A DNA stretch of 64,000 nucleotides from Collinsella sp. AF20-14LB (GCF_003459505.1 NZ_QRWD01000001.1:12660-76659), one strand, 5' to 3'; shown: positions 42,762 to 51,567, counted from the stretch's first letter. Made by a program: numbers and translations. The notes: generated from the sequence alone by a model not told the origin.

Positions 42762-43559
42762 CTAGCAGGCACCCCCCCCCGTTATCATTTCGACGACCGT
42801 GAGCGCCACGATCTTCAGGTCGGTGGCCACACCGCGCTTGGCGATGTACTCAAGATCGCGGCGGACCATGCCGTCAAAGTCGGTATCGTTGCGGTCGGTC
42901 ACCTGCCACCAGCCGGTTATCCCGGGCTTCACGGCCAGGCGCTGCAGGTCGAACTCGGTGTACTCCGCGACCTCATTGGGCAGCGGCGGGCGAGGTCCCA
43001 CGACGGACATCTGACCCAAGAACACGTTCAGGAACTGCGGGAACTCGTCGATGGAGTGCTTGCGGATGAACCTGCCGATCTTGGTGACGCGCGGGTCGTC
43101 CCTCATCTTGAACATGGCGCCGGCGATCTCGTTCTGCCCCTTGAGCTCGGCGAGGCGCTCGTCGGCGTCCCTGTACATGGAGCGGAACTTCCACATGCGG
43201 AAGGTGGACAGGCTGCCGTCGCGGTGGGTCTGCCCCACGCGGATCTGGCTGTAGAACGGGTTGCCCTCGCTCTCCAGGCGAATGGCCGCGGCGAGTACCA
43301 GGCTCGGAATGGCGATGACCGCCAGCACGCAGCCGCTGAACACGATGTCGAAGGCGCGCTTGAGCGTGCGGTAGGCCAGGCGTGTGCGGTCCCAGTCCTT
43401 CACGGCCTGCATGGCCTTGTAGCGCATGCTCGCGTCGCCACCGCTCATTGCCTGAGCAACCAGCGCGGCCCCTGCCGGCGCTCCTTCTGAATATTCAGAT
43501 TTGTCTGACACTATTTCCTTCAAACCTACGTCCCCGCTCCCGGGGATCCTCCCTGTCAC
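42762..43559 (-). CDS. Priming sugar transferase, first copy
   Basis: A 265-residue paralogue of the next gene, with an N-terminal extension of about 65 residues before the membrane helix. Core motifs are FRMWKFRSM, IGRFIRKHSIDEFPQFLNV, VGPRPPLPNE and PGITGWWQVTDRND. It is the first sugar-handling gene after loaP. The last codons (ITGGGAC before the stop) contain a run of nine G/C base pairs at 42772-42780. Slippage there would alter only the extreme C-terminus and stop. The capsule may use either enzyme for initiation. Confidence 0.88.
   Translation of the reverse strand: MTGRIPGSGDVGLKEIVSDKSEYSEGAPAGAALVAQAMSGGDASMRYKAMQAVKDWDRTRLAYRTLKRAFDIVFSGCVLAVIAIPSLVLAAAIRLESEGNPFYSQIRVGQTHRDGSLSTFRMWKFRSMYRDADERLAELKGQNEIAGAMFKMRDDPRVTKIGRFIRKHSIDEFPQFLNVFLGQMSVVGPRPPLPNEVAEYTEFDLQRLAVKPGITGWWQVTDRNDTDFDGMVRRDLEYIAKRGVATDLKIVALTVVEMITGGGAC
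42772..42780. repeat. Homopolymer of nine C at the 3' end of the sugar-transferase gene
   Basis: A single-base tract of this length is prone to slipped-strand change and is also a common sequencing-error site. A one-base change would remove the TAG at the end of the gene and extend or shorten the tail. Confidence 0.8.
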
Positions 43560-43578
43560 GATAAACAGTCGACCGAAG

Positions 43579-44124
43579 CTAAGCGATCGCCTTTTTAAGG
43601 TTTCGCATTACGCGCTGCTCGGCCGAAAGCACGGCAAGGCCAACGCGGGTAGTTACGCGTCGGCCGCATAAGTCGAGCTCCAAATAAGCAGTGCTCTTGC
43701 GTCTGTTAATGGTTTTGATAAGGCCTTCGTGGCCCAGAAGCGGACCTGCCGTCACTACGACCTGGTCGCCGTCCTTTAAGGCCTCGCTCATGGGCACTAC
43801 GCGGTCTCCCCTATGCGTAAAGCTGCCAATGAGCTGGGTCTCTTCTTTTGCCAGCGGCACAAACTGACCGTCCTGGGAAAGCACCCGGGCAAAGTCGTCC
43901 ATGCGCAGCAAATACTGTTGCACGGTGCGGGGATCTGCCGTATCGCAGATCAGATAACCGGGAAAAAGCGACTTGGTCGTATTGACCCATTCGCCGTGTA
44001 CTTTGATCTCGGTTTGAAATTGGGGATAAAAGAGCTCCTGCATGGCGCCAGCCGGCACCAAACGCTCGATGCGCTCGCGCATTACGTCTTCGCGACCGTT
44101 AATGACCTGGATCACATACCACAC
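43579..44124 (-). CDS. loaP: NusG-like processive antiterminator (LoaP/UpxY type)
   Basis: About 181 residues with an NGN domain (WYVIQVINGREDVMRERIER, then KSLFPGYLICDT) and a C-terminal KOW domain (DGDQVVVTAGPLLGHEGLIK). It is a paralogue of NusG dedicated to one operon. LoaP proteins bind a hairpin in the leader RNA and keep RNA polymerase going through long polysaccharide clusters. The GTG at 44124 stands nine bases after GGGGG; a GTG at 44133 is closer than usual to that site. Only 19 bases separate it from the first transferase gene, so it is the first gene of the capsule operon. Confidence 0.85.
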   Translation of the reverse strand: MWYVIQVINGREDVMRERIERLVPAGAMQELFYPQFQTEIKVHGEWVNTTKSLFPGYLICDTADPRTVQQYLLRMDDFARVLSQDGQFVPLAKEETQLIGSFTHRGDRVVPMSEALKDGDQVVVTAGPLLGHEGLIKTINRRKSTAYLELDLCGRRVTTRVGLAVLSAEQRVMRNLKKAIA

Positions 44125-44322
44125 GAGCACCACCCCCTTGCTGTCTTACGTGTGGCTCACGGGGTTTGGGTATGGCTTCGCCAGGGCGCTTGTGCGCGAA
44201 GGCGCTCCATATTCAAACCCTGAGCCCAGTCAGACAAGCACGTGGCTCTGCCCCACCGTGAACGGTATGTATAAAAGCAGCGCTGAGATCACAAGCACGT
44301 ATCGCAAGAATGCCTGCAACCT

Positions 44323-44382
44323 CAGCTGACTGCGTGCGAGCCGGTCAAGTAATTTCAAAACTGGACCGCACGCAAACAGCTG
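44323..44382 (-). promoter_or_regulatory. Inverted repeat in the loaP leader
   Basis: CAGCTGACTGCGTGCG (44323-44338) and CGCACGCAAACAGCTG (44367-44382) pair at 14 of 16 positions, with an additional inner GGTC/GACC. It falls in the untranslated leader between a likely promoter and loaP. It may be the RNA element bound by LoaP or a transcription attenuator. Confidence 0.6.
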
Positions 44383-44413
44383 AAGAACTGCTACGTATTT
44401 GCATGCGATCTAA

Positions 44414-44442
44414 TACTTATTTGCATTTTAGAATAAACTCAA
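44414..44442 (-). promoter_or_regulatory. Candidate promoter of the capsule operon
   Basis: Minus-strand TTGAGT (44437-44442) and TAAGTA (44414-44419) are separated by 17 bases in an AT-rich stretch about 290 bases ahead of loaP. Fit to consensus is moderate. The stretch 44443-44860 contains no other supported feature. Confidence 0.5.
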
Positions 44443-44860
44443 TACAAATAAACAACGTCGCATGACTTATTTATTGGAGCTCGTGGTGTTTCTGGCACCG
44501 CCGTTACGGCCGGATGCTGATCGACCCTGCGCTTTGTGACTCGCTGGAGCCGCGAGCACAGTTGAACTCATGTAACGTTAGGTATCCTAGCACAAGCTGT
44601 TAGTGAAACTGATTTGGGCTGCGTTGGACAACATATCATTCATTTGACGTGCTTAAGGGGGTTGTTTTGGGATGTTGTTCACGTTGGCGCAGGTTATTGG
44701 GGTGCGAGCGGTGATTAAGGGTGATCCTGAAGCCCGAATTGACCAGCGAGGCGTACTGGTAATCGCGTTTGTCTAACAAACTATGTACAGACATGGGAAA
44801 TAAATTGTGCAACTTTTTGTTGGCGTAGGTGGGATTTGTGGCGTGTGGTGTTATGGCATG

Positions 44861-44891
44861 AAAAAAGGCCTTCGGGAGTCCGAAGGCCTTT
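44861..44891 (-). terminator. Rho-independent terminator after right tRNA-Ala
   Basis: The minus-strand stem AAGGCCTTCGG / CCGAAGGCCTT is followed by TTTTTT. It lies 11 bases past the tRNA CCA end. Confidence 0.92.
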
Positions 44892-44901
44892 ACATTCACG
44901 A

Positions 44902-44977
44902 TGGTGGAGACGAGGGGAATCGAACCCCTGACCTCTTGACTGCCAGTCAAGCGCTCTCCCAGCTGAGCTACGCCCCC
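44902..44977 (-). tRNA. tRNA-Ala (anticodon GGC), right copy
   Basis: Same cloverleaf as the copy at 13049-13121, including G3:U70 and anticodon GGC. One base differs in the T-loop region. Unlike the left copy, the CCA end is encoded. Both genes point the same way and have matching promoters. Confidence 0.97.
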
Positions 44978-44990
44978 GTGACGAGGTAGT

Positions 44991-45019
44991 ACTATAGGGG
45001 AATGTTTTGCTTGATGCAA
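44991..45019 (-). promoter_or_regulatory. Promoter of right tRNA-Ala
   Basis: TTGCAT-N17-TATAGT, identical in both hexamers and spacing to the promoter of the left tRNA-Ala at 13134-13162. Confidence 0.8.
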
Positions 45020-45056
45020 GAGGTTTTTGTTGAAACTTTTTCTTACGGGTTTTCCT

Positions 45057-45118
45057 GGGACGGGGCTGAATTGACTGATTTTGACTTTGGCAAAATCAGT
45101 CAATTAACCCACCGTCCC
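45057..45118. repeat. Long two-level inverted repeat at the end of the TPK gene
   Basis: ATTGACTGATTTTG (45070-45083) and its perfect complement (45091-45104) are enclosed by GGGACGG / CCGTCCC (45057-45063, 45112-45118). The structure overlaps the last codons of the thiamine pyrophosphokinase gene. No T-run follows on either strand, so it is not a standard terminator. Confidence 0.65.
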
Positions 45119-45769
45119 GATAAAACCCTCACGTAACAAATACGCTATTGCAGTTCCTTGGTGGACGGTTATCTTTGCGGTGGATCTTACTATGTTGCTA
45201 ATGCCCGTGTCGGCTAACAAGCCCAACGGGGCGTGTTCTAGTTCCCACTCTAGACCGTGTTCGCTTACTACCGTCCCAGGGGCAATGGCGATGATTGAGA
45301 AAGTTTTGCCCTCGGCGCCTTCGATGGTCCACGATTCGCCTGCGCGAAGGATGCGGGCGACCACCTTGTCCTCGGCAATCCAAACTGGGCCGTCATCGTA
45401 GCCTGCAAGCAACCCCAGTACGGAAAGCGCCATGTCCGGACGGCCGCCGGTGGCGCAGGTTGCAACCACTTCGGCACCCGGCCAGCGACGGCGGACGGAA
45501 TCGAGCGCCAGTGCTAGGTCGGTATAGTCCTTGTACGGGTCGTGGCACTCAACTTCAAAGTCCTCAGCGGCATCAACAAGAGCGCGACCGGCTTCGCTTA
45601 CCGTATCGGCGTCCCCTACATATACTTCGCAGCCCAGGCCGGAGCCCAACAGTGCGTCGAGTCCGCGGTCCACGGCGACAACGTGGTCGCACTCCCCTGC
45701 TAGCCTACGCAACAGATCCGCGCTCGCCACTACGGGCGAGCCGCAGACCACTAATACCTTGCAAGCCAC
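45104..45769 (-). CDS. thiN: Thiamine pyrophosphokinase
   Basis: Transfers diphosphate from ATP to thiamine to make the cofactor thiamine diphosphate. The 221-residue protein shows AVDRGLDALLGSGL, YVGDADTVS and DPYKDYTDLALALD, the conserved acidic stretches of the family, and a C-terminal beta domain with FSIIAIAPGTVVSEHGLEW and a VHQGTAIAYLL end. It lies 9 bases downstream of the HAD phosphatase gene on the same strand. No thiamine riboswitch is apparent upstream. Confidence 0.9.
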   Translation of the reverse strand: MACKVLVVCGSPVVASADLLRRLAGECDHVVAVDRGLDALLGSGLGCEVYVGDADTVSEAGRALVDAAEDFEVECHDPYKDYTDLALALDSVRRRWPGAEVVATCATGGRPDMALSVLGLLAGYDDGPVWIAEDKVVARILRAGESWTIEGAEGKTFSIIAIAPGTVVSEHGLEWELEHAPLGLLADTGISNIVRSTAKITVHQGTAIAYLLREGFIGTVG

Positions 45770-45778
45770 AGCCCTCGC

Positions 45779-46468
45779 CTATTCCTCAAACGAAAGCACG
45801 CGGGCCAGATCCAGCTCCTCGTAGCTGTCGATAAAGATATCGCAGCTGGCGCGTACGTCGTCGCGCTTCATGCGGCCGTGCGGATCATAGATGCCCACGC
45901 GGTTAAAGCCGGCGGCGCCGGAGCTCTTAAGGCCAAAGACCGCATCCTCAAACACCCATGCGCGCTCAAACTGATGCCCATGGTGCTCCTCCAGACGGCG
46001 CAGCGCCAGCTCGTATACGTCGGGGAACTGTTTGGAGCGTCCTGCCTCACCCGTCGTGGTAACAAACTCCATGTACGCGTCGAGCCCGGCTCCCGCTAGC
46101 GCAGACTTCACCAGCTCGGCCGGCGTGGACGTAGCCACGCACATGGCAATGCCGGCGGCCTTCGCCTGCTCCAAAAATGCCAGGAGCCCCTCGCGTGGCG
46201 GCACCTTAGAGTAGCCATCGATCAAAATCTCGCCCAGCTCGCGATACAGCTCCTCGCCATTCGCTCCAATGCCCCAGGTGTCGTGGTAGGCCTGGCACTC
46301 ATCCTCGAGCGACAAATGTTCAAACTGGGCAAAATCGTCGACCGTCACGTCAACTCCGTGGCGGTGCAATAACTCGGGCTGGGCATAGGCCCAAACGGGG
46401 GTGCTATTAACCAGCGTGCCGTCGCAATCGAAAATAAAAGCGACATTGGGAGCGGCGGTCTGGGACAT
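45779..46468 (-). CDS. HAD-family hydrolase (beta-phosphoglucomutase-like)
   Basis: About 229 residues. Motif I FIFDCDGTLVNSTPVW carries both catalytic Asp residues, motif II is CVATSTPAEL, and motifs III/IV include VFEDAVFGLKSSGAAG. The cap domain after motif I places it in the beta-phosphoglucomutase/phosphatase group. The ATG at 46468 has GAAAGG seven bases upstream. Its promoter region faces glgB and shares the TGGTAAA sites with it, so a role in sugar phosphate metabolism is plausible. The exact substrate cannot be read. Confidence 0.82.
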   Translation of the reverse strand: MSQTAAPNVAFIFDCDGTLVNSTPVWAYAQPELLHRHGVDVTVDDFAQFEHLSLEDECQAYHDTWGIGANGEELYRELGEILIDGYSKVPPREGLLAFLEQAKAAGIAMCVATSTPAELVKSALAGAGLDAYMEFVTTTGEAGRSKQFPDVYELALRRLEEHHGHQFERAWVFEDAVFGLKSSGAAGFNRVGIYDPHGRMKRDDVRASCDIFIDSYEELDLARVLSFEE

Positions 46469-46490
46469 AAACGAACCTTTCGATGTCAAA

Positions 46491-46578
46491 TGGTAAACAT
46501 CCTGCTAAAAACGTTTTACCAAACGTCAGACTAACAATCTTGAAACCCTAATTGGTAAAACTGTCAAGAGTTTTACCA
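46491..46578. promoter_or_regulatory. TGGTAAAA operator cluster between HAD gene and glgB
   Basis: Four copies of TGGTAAA or its complement are present, at 46491, 46514, 46553 and 46571. The last two form a perfect palindrome TGGTAAAACT-GTCAAG-AGTTTTACCA (46553-46578). The segment CTAAAAACGTTTTACCA (46505-46521) has the central CG of LacI-family operators and matches a site at 56449-56466. Confidence 0.7.
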
Positions 46579-46799
46579 CGGCAATTCTGCCAGTGGTCTA
46601 AACATGGCGCTTACCGATTAAACGCCGCCCTAAAACCACTTTCCTTCATAAAAGTAACGTACAGGTGTTATCGTAGTTTCTGCCGAAAGTTCCACCGAGC
46701 ACGCGAGGTGGAACGAATCATAGAACTATCGCCGTCCCTTCGATTCGTGCAGCCTTGGACCTTTCGCATCTAGTCACCAAGGCAACACGCTGCCGCGTC

Positions 46800-49046
46800 A
46801 TGATGGGATCAAACGTGAGCGATACAAAGCTAAAGCCAGCAACCAAAAAGCCCGCTACCCGTAAGGCCGCCCCGCACGCACCGGAGCTTTCCAAGGACGA
46901 TGTCTATCTGTTTGGCATTGGCATGTGGGAGCGCAGCTGGGAAAAGATGGGCGCGCACCCCGACACGCAGAACCGTACGCGCGGCTGGCGTTTTTGCGTT
47001 TGGGCGCCCGACGTAAAGAGCGTTCACGTCATTGGCGAATTTAACGACTGGGATGAACAAGCCAACCCGCTGGTGCCACTGCATACGAGCGCTATTTGGG
47101 AAGGCTTTATTCCTGGCGCCGAGCAGGGCCAACTCTATAAGTATCTCATCGAGACCAACGAGGGCGAAAAGCTCTACAAGGCCGATCCGTACGCCTTTAA
47201 GGCCGAGTGCCCTCCGGGTACGGCCAGCGTGCTGTGGACCCTCGATGGCTACCAGTGGAACGACGCGGCTTGGCTCAAGCGCCGCGCCAGCCATAACCAC
47301 ATGTCACAGCCCCTTAACATCTACGAGGTGCATATTGGCTCGTGGAAGCGCCACGGCGATGCGCCGCAGGGCGAGCCGGACGAATATGGCAACTACCCCG
47401 GCCCCATGGATCCCTTCCCCGCACAGCGCGGCGAGTTCTACACTTACGACGACCTGTCGGTGGAGCTCGTGGACTACGTGCGCGACATGGGATATACGCA
47501 TATCGAGGTCATGCCGCTTATGGAGCACCCCTTCGATGGCTCCTGGGGCTATCAGACGACCGGTTACTACGCCGCCACGTCACGCTACGGCAACCCGCAG
47601 CAGCTCATGCACTTTATCGATGCATGCCACGAGGCGGGTATTGGAGTGATCATGGACTGGGTGCCCGGCGGTTTTTGCGCCGACTCCCACGGCCTTGCCA
47701 CCTTTAACGGCCATATGCTGTTTGAGCACGAGATTCACCCCAACTGGGGCACGCATAAGTTCGATTTCGCCCGCGGCGAGGTCCGCTCCTTCCTGGTCTC
47801 CAACGTGCTGTATTGGCTCGAGAACTTCCACGTGGACGGCATTCGCATGGACGGCGTGTCCAGCATGCTGTACCTCAACTTTGGCATCGACGATCCCGGC
47901 CAAAAGAAGTTCAACAAGTACGGTACCGAGGAGGACCTGGACGCCAGCGCGTTTATCCGCCAGGTCAACTGCGCCGTGGAGGCCCACTACCCCGACGTGA
48001 TGATGATGGCCGAGGAGTCCACCGCGTGGCCGCTCGTGACCTACCCGCCGCAGGACGGCGGCCTGGGCTTCCACTACAAGTGGGACATGGGCTGGATGAA
48101 CGACACCCTGCACTACATGCAGACCGATTTTCCGTGGCGCCCCGGCAACCACGGGCTGCTCACGTTCTCCATCATGTATGCCTTTACCGAGAACTTCATC
48201 TGCCCGCTGAGCCACGACGAGGTCGTGCACGGCAAGTGCTCGCTCATCGGCCGCATGCCGGGCGACTGGTGGCGCCAGTTTGCCGGCCTGCGCACGCTGG
48301 CCTTCTACCAGATGACGCATCCCGGTGCCAAGCTCAACTTTATGGGCAACGAGATCGGCCAGTTTATCGAGTGGCGCTACTACGAGTCCATCCAGTGGTT
48401 CCTGACCGAGGAGTACGAGACCCACCGTCATCATCAGGCGTTCATTAAGGCGCTCAATCACCTGTACACCGCCGAGCCCGCCTTGTACGAGCGCGGCTAC
48501 ACCGACGACGGCTTTACCTGGATCGATGCGGACAACTCAAAGCAGTCCATCGTGAGCTTTGTGCGCCAGGGCGAGGACATCGACGACGACCTAGTCATCC
48601 TGATCAACTTTGACCCGGCGAGCTACGAGAGCTTCCGCGTGGGCGTGCCACGCGAGGGTGACTGGGAGGTCATCTTCGACTCCGACCGTCCCGAGTTTGG
48701 CGGCAGCGGATACGCCGGTGAGGAGCCCTACACCTGCTCGAGCGAGCCCTATCCCTGGAACGGGCAGATGGACTCTATTGAGATTAAGGTTCCCGGCCTG
48801 GCAGGCGTGGTGCTTAAGCGCCGCGGTCCCAGCAGCTATAAGCCGCCCGTGGTCGAGGAGCCCAAGGCTGCGCCCAAAAAGCGCACGTCCTCGGTGAAGC
48901 CGAAGCCCGCGGCCGCCAAGAAGGCTCCTGCTAAGGCGAAGGCAACCAAGGCTGCCAAGACCGCCACGACCAAGAAGTCAGCCGCCAAAAAGGCTGCCTC
49001 CAAGGCCAAGACAGGCGCTGTTAAGTCGTCTACCAAGGATGCGTAA
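46800..49046 (+). CDS. glgB: 1,4-alpha-glucan branching enzyme with histone-like tail
   Basis: Creates alpha-1,6 branches in glycogen. An N-terminal CBM48 module (WRFCVWAPDVKSVHVIGEFN) precedes the GH13 barrel. The catalytic motifs are DWVPGGF, GIRMDGVSSM (nucleophile Asp), MMAEESTAWP (acid Glu) and LSHDEVVHGK. After the catalytic part (about residue 680) comes a 65-residue Lys/Ala/Pro-rich tail with units like AAKKAPAKAKATKAAK, not part of normal GlgB. I prefer the ATG pair at 46800; a TTG at 46755 or GTG at 46815 are alternatives, since no ribosome site is decisive. It is the first gene of the glycogen block. Confidence 0.94.
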   Translation: MMGSNVSDTKLKPATKKPATRKAAPHAPELSKDDVYLFGIGMWERSWEKMGAHPDTQNRTRGWRFCVWAPDVKSVHVIGEFNDWDEQANPLVPLHTSAIWEGFIPGAEQGQLYKYLIETNEGEKLYKADPYAFKAECPPGTASVLWTLDGYQWNDAAWLKRRASHNHMSQPLNIYEVHIGSWKRHGDAPQGEPDEYGNYPGPMDPFPAQRGEFYTYDDLSVELVDYVRDMGYTHIEVMPLMEHPFDGSWGYQTTGYYAATSRYGNPQQLMHFIDACHEAGIGVIMDWVPGGFCADSHGLATFNGHMLFEHEIHPNWGTHKFDFARGEVRSFLVSNVLYWLENFHVDGIRMDGVSSMLYLNFGIDDPGQKKFNKYGTEEDLDASAFIRQVNCAVEAHYPDVMMMAEESTAWPLVTYPPQDGGLGFHYKWDMGWMNDTLHYMQTDFPWRPGNHGLLTFSIMYAFTENFICPLSHDEVVHGKCSLIGRMPGDWWRQFAGLRTLAFYQMTHPGAKLNFMGNEIGQFIEWRYYESIQWFLTEEYETHRHHQAFIKALNHLYTAEPALYERGYTDDGFTWIDADNSKQSIVSFVRQGEDIDDDLVILINFDPASYESFRVGVPREGDWEVIFDSDRPEFGGSGYAGEEPYTCSSEPYPWNGQMDSIEIKVPGLAGVVLKRRGPSSYKPPVVEEPKAAPKKRTSSVKPKPAAAKKAPAKAKATKAAKTATTKKSAAKKAASKAKTGAVKSSTKDA

Positions 49047-49140
49047 CAAAGCCGTTACAGCTGTAATTACCCGCCCCGACGTGGCGTAGGATATAAGTCA
49101 TAACCGTTCCGGGAGAAACATCCCCGGGGGAAAGGAACGT

Positions 49141-51567
49141 ATGAATAAGATCTTCGACAACAAGCAGGAGTTTACCGAGCTCTATCGCGATGCCGTCATG
49201 AGCATTAGCGGCAAGAGCGTCGAGGCCGCCAGCGACCTTGACCGCTTTAACGCCCTGGCCAAGCTCGTGGCCGAGAAGGCACGCACCGTTGCCACCAAGA
49301 GTGACGCCCGTGTGACCGCCGAGGGCAAGAAGCGCGTGTACTACTTCTCGATTGAGTTTTTGATCGGCCGCCTGCTCGACAACTACCTGCTCAACTTTGG
49401 CGTGCGCGACATGGTCGCCGAGGCGCTCGACGACATGGGCTTTGACCTGTCCGTCATCGAGAACCAGGAGCCCGATCCGGCGCTGGGCAACGGTGGCCTG
49501 GGCCGTCTGGCCGCTTGCTTCTTGGATTCCATGGCAGCCGAGGGCATTGCCGGCTACGGCAACGGCATGCGCTACCGCTACGGCCTGTTTAAGCAGGAGA
49601 TCGTCAACGGCAGCCAGGTCGAGGCCACCGACGAGTGGCTCACCCACGGCTACCCCTGGGAGGTCCGCCGTCAGGACAAGGCCGTGACCATCAAGTTTGG
49701 TGGCCATGTTGAGGGCTTTGAGGAGAACGGCCGCACGTTCTACCGCACGGTGGACACGCAGGACATCCTGGCCGTCCCTTATGACATCCCCGTGGTGGGC
49801 TATGCCGGCGAGACCGTCAACAAGCTGCGCGTCTGGGCTGCCGAGCCGGTCGAGGAGCACTTTGACCTGGAGGCCTTCAACCGCGGCGACTACGCCCTGG
49901 CCGACGCCGAGCGCGCCGAGGCCGAGGCCATCAGCGCTATCCTCTACCCCAACGACGCCGGCGAGCACGGTCGTCTGCTGCGCCTGAAGCAGGAGTACCT
50001 GTTCGTTTCGGCCGGCATCTACAGCCTGCTCGACACCTTTGAGAAGGAGCACGGCGAGAACTGGGAACTGCTGCCGCAGTTTGTGGCCATTCACACCAAC
50101 GACACGCACCCCGCCATGTGCGGCCCCGAGCTCATGCGCATCCTCATTGACGAGAAGAAGCTCGAGTGGGATGACGCCTGGAACATCGTGACGCAGGTCG
50201 TGAGCTACACCAACCACACCATCCTGCCCGAGGCTCTGGAGAAGTGGCCCATCGGCACGTTCTCCAAGCTGCTCCCCCGCGTGTACCAGATCATCGACGA
50301 GATCAGCCGTCGTTGGCACGAGTCGTTCGACACCACGCAGGAGGGCTGGCAGGAGCGTCTGCGCCAGACCGCCATCCTGTGGGATGGCGAGATTCGCATG
50401 GCCAACCTGTCCGTGATCTGCAGCCACAGCGTCAACGGCGTGGCCAAGATCCACTCCGACATCATCAAGAACATCGTGCTCAAGGACTTCTATGCCCTGA
50501 CGCCCGAGAAGTTCAACAACAAGACCAACGGCATCTCGCACCGTCGCTTCTTTGCCGAGGCCAACCCCACCTATGCCAAGCTCGTGACCGAGGCCATTGG
50601 CGACGGCTGGCTTAAGGACGCCTTTGAGCTGGAGAAGCTCAAAGAGTTCCAGAACGACTCCGAGTTCCTAAAGGCCGTGGGTGCCTCCAAGCGCGCCAAC
50701 AAGGAGCGTCTGGCCGCTTACGTCAAGGCCGAGACCGGTCTGGTCATTGACCCCAACACCGTCTTCGATGTTCAGGTGAAGCGTTTCCACGCCTACAAGC
50801 GCCAGCTCATGAACATCATGAAGGTGATGGACATCTACAACCGTCGCATTGCCGATCCCAACTTCCACGTGACGCCGACGACCTTCATCTTTAGCGGCAA
50901 GGCTGCCTCGAGCTATACCTTTGCCAAGGAGACCATCCGCCTCATTAACTCCGTGGCCGAGGTCATCAACAACGACGCCCGCGTCAACGAGGTCATGAAG
51001 GTATGCTTTATCCCCAACTTCCGCGTGAGCAACGCCCAGCTCATCTACCCCGCCGCCGAGATCTCGGAGCAGATCTCCACGGCCGGCAAGGAGGCCTCGG
51101 GCACGTCCAACATGAAGCTCATGATGAACGGCGCCATTACGCTGGGAACCCTCGACGGCGCCAACATCGAGATCGCCGACCTGGCCGGCCGCGAGAACGA
51201 GGCCATCTTTGGCCTGACCGCACCCGAGGTCGAGCAGCTCTGGGCGTCGAACAGCTACTTTGCGTGGGATACGCTCAACAACGATCGCGAGCGTCTGGGC
51301 CGCGTGATGGACGAGCTCAAGGACAACACCTTTGCGGGTCTTTCGGGCAACTTCGAGAGCATCTACAACGAGCTCATGAACAACAACGACCCCGACCTGG
51401 TCATGGCAGACTTCCGCAGCTATGTGGATGCATGGGAAAAGCTCACCGGCAGCTATGGCGACCAGGAGACCTGGAACCGCAAGGCCCTGCTCAACACCGC
51501 CTCCTCCGGCTGGTTCTCGAGCGACCGCACCATTCGCGAGTACCGCGACGAGATCTGGCACGCGTAA
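49141..51567 (+). CDS. glgP: Glycogen/maltodextrin phosphorylase
   Basis: Releases glucose-1-phosphate from the ends of glycogen. The 808-residue protein has the family motifs EFLIGRLLDNYLLNFG, DPALGNGGLGRLAACFLDSM, NDTHPAMCGPELMR and the pyridoxal-phosphate site GTSNMKLMMNGAITLGTLDG, whose Lys binds the cofactor. AAAGGAACGT directly precedes the ATG. Just upstream, CGTTCC and GGAACG could pair and cover the ribosome site, a possible translational control. It follows glgB by 94 bases. Confidence 0.96.
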   Translation: MNKIFDNKQEFTELYRDAVMSISGKSVEAASDLDRFNALAKLVAEKARTVATKSDARVTAEGKKRVYYFSIEFLIGRLLDNYLLNFGVRDMVAEALDDMGFDLSVIENQEPDPALGNGGLGRLAACFLDSMAAEGIAGYGNGMRYRYGLFKQEIVNGSQVEATDEWLTHGYPWEVRRQDKAVTIKFGGHVEGFEENGRTFYRTVDTQDILAVPYDIPVVGYAGETVNKLRVWAAEPVEEHFDLEAFNRGDYALADAERAEAEAISAILYPNDAGEHGRLLRLKQEYLFVSAGIYSLLDTFEKEHGENWELLPQFVAIHTNDTHPAMCGPELMRILIDEKKLEWDDAWNIVTQVVSYTNHTILPEALEKWPIGTFSKLLPRVYQIIDEISRRWHESFDTTQEGWQERLRQTAILWDGEIRMANLSVICSHSVNGVAKIHSDIIKNIVLKDFYALTPEKFNNKTNGISHRRFFAEANPTYAKLVTEAIGDGWLKDAFELEKLKEFQNDSEFLKAVGASKRANKERLAAYVKAETGLVIDPNTVFDVQVKRFHAYKRQLMNIMKVMDIYNRRIADPNFHVTPTTFIFSGKAASSYTFAKETIRLINSVAEVINNDARVNEVMKVCFIPNFRVSNAQLIYPAAEISEQISTAGKEASGTSNMKLMMNGAITLGTLDGANIEIADLAGRENEAIFGLTAPEVEQLWASNSYFAWDTLNNDRERLGRVMDELKDNTFAGLSGNFESIYNELMNNNDPDLVMADFRSYVDAWEKLTGSYGDQETWNRKALLNTASSGWFSSDRTIREYRDEIWHA

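Noticed and set aside
44636..45103. Possible protein gene covering the right tRNA-Ala
   Set aside because: The frame runs through a complete tRNA, its promoter and its terminator. The same artefact covers the left tRNA-Ala at 12918-13331.
49030..50541. Long open frame antisense to glgP (similar ones oppose glgC, glgB and fnlA)
   Set aside because: Stop codons are rare in antisense frames at this GC content, and the products match no family.
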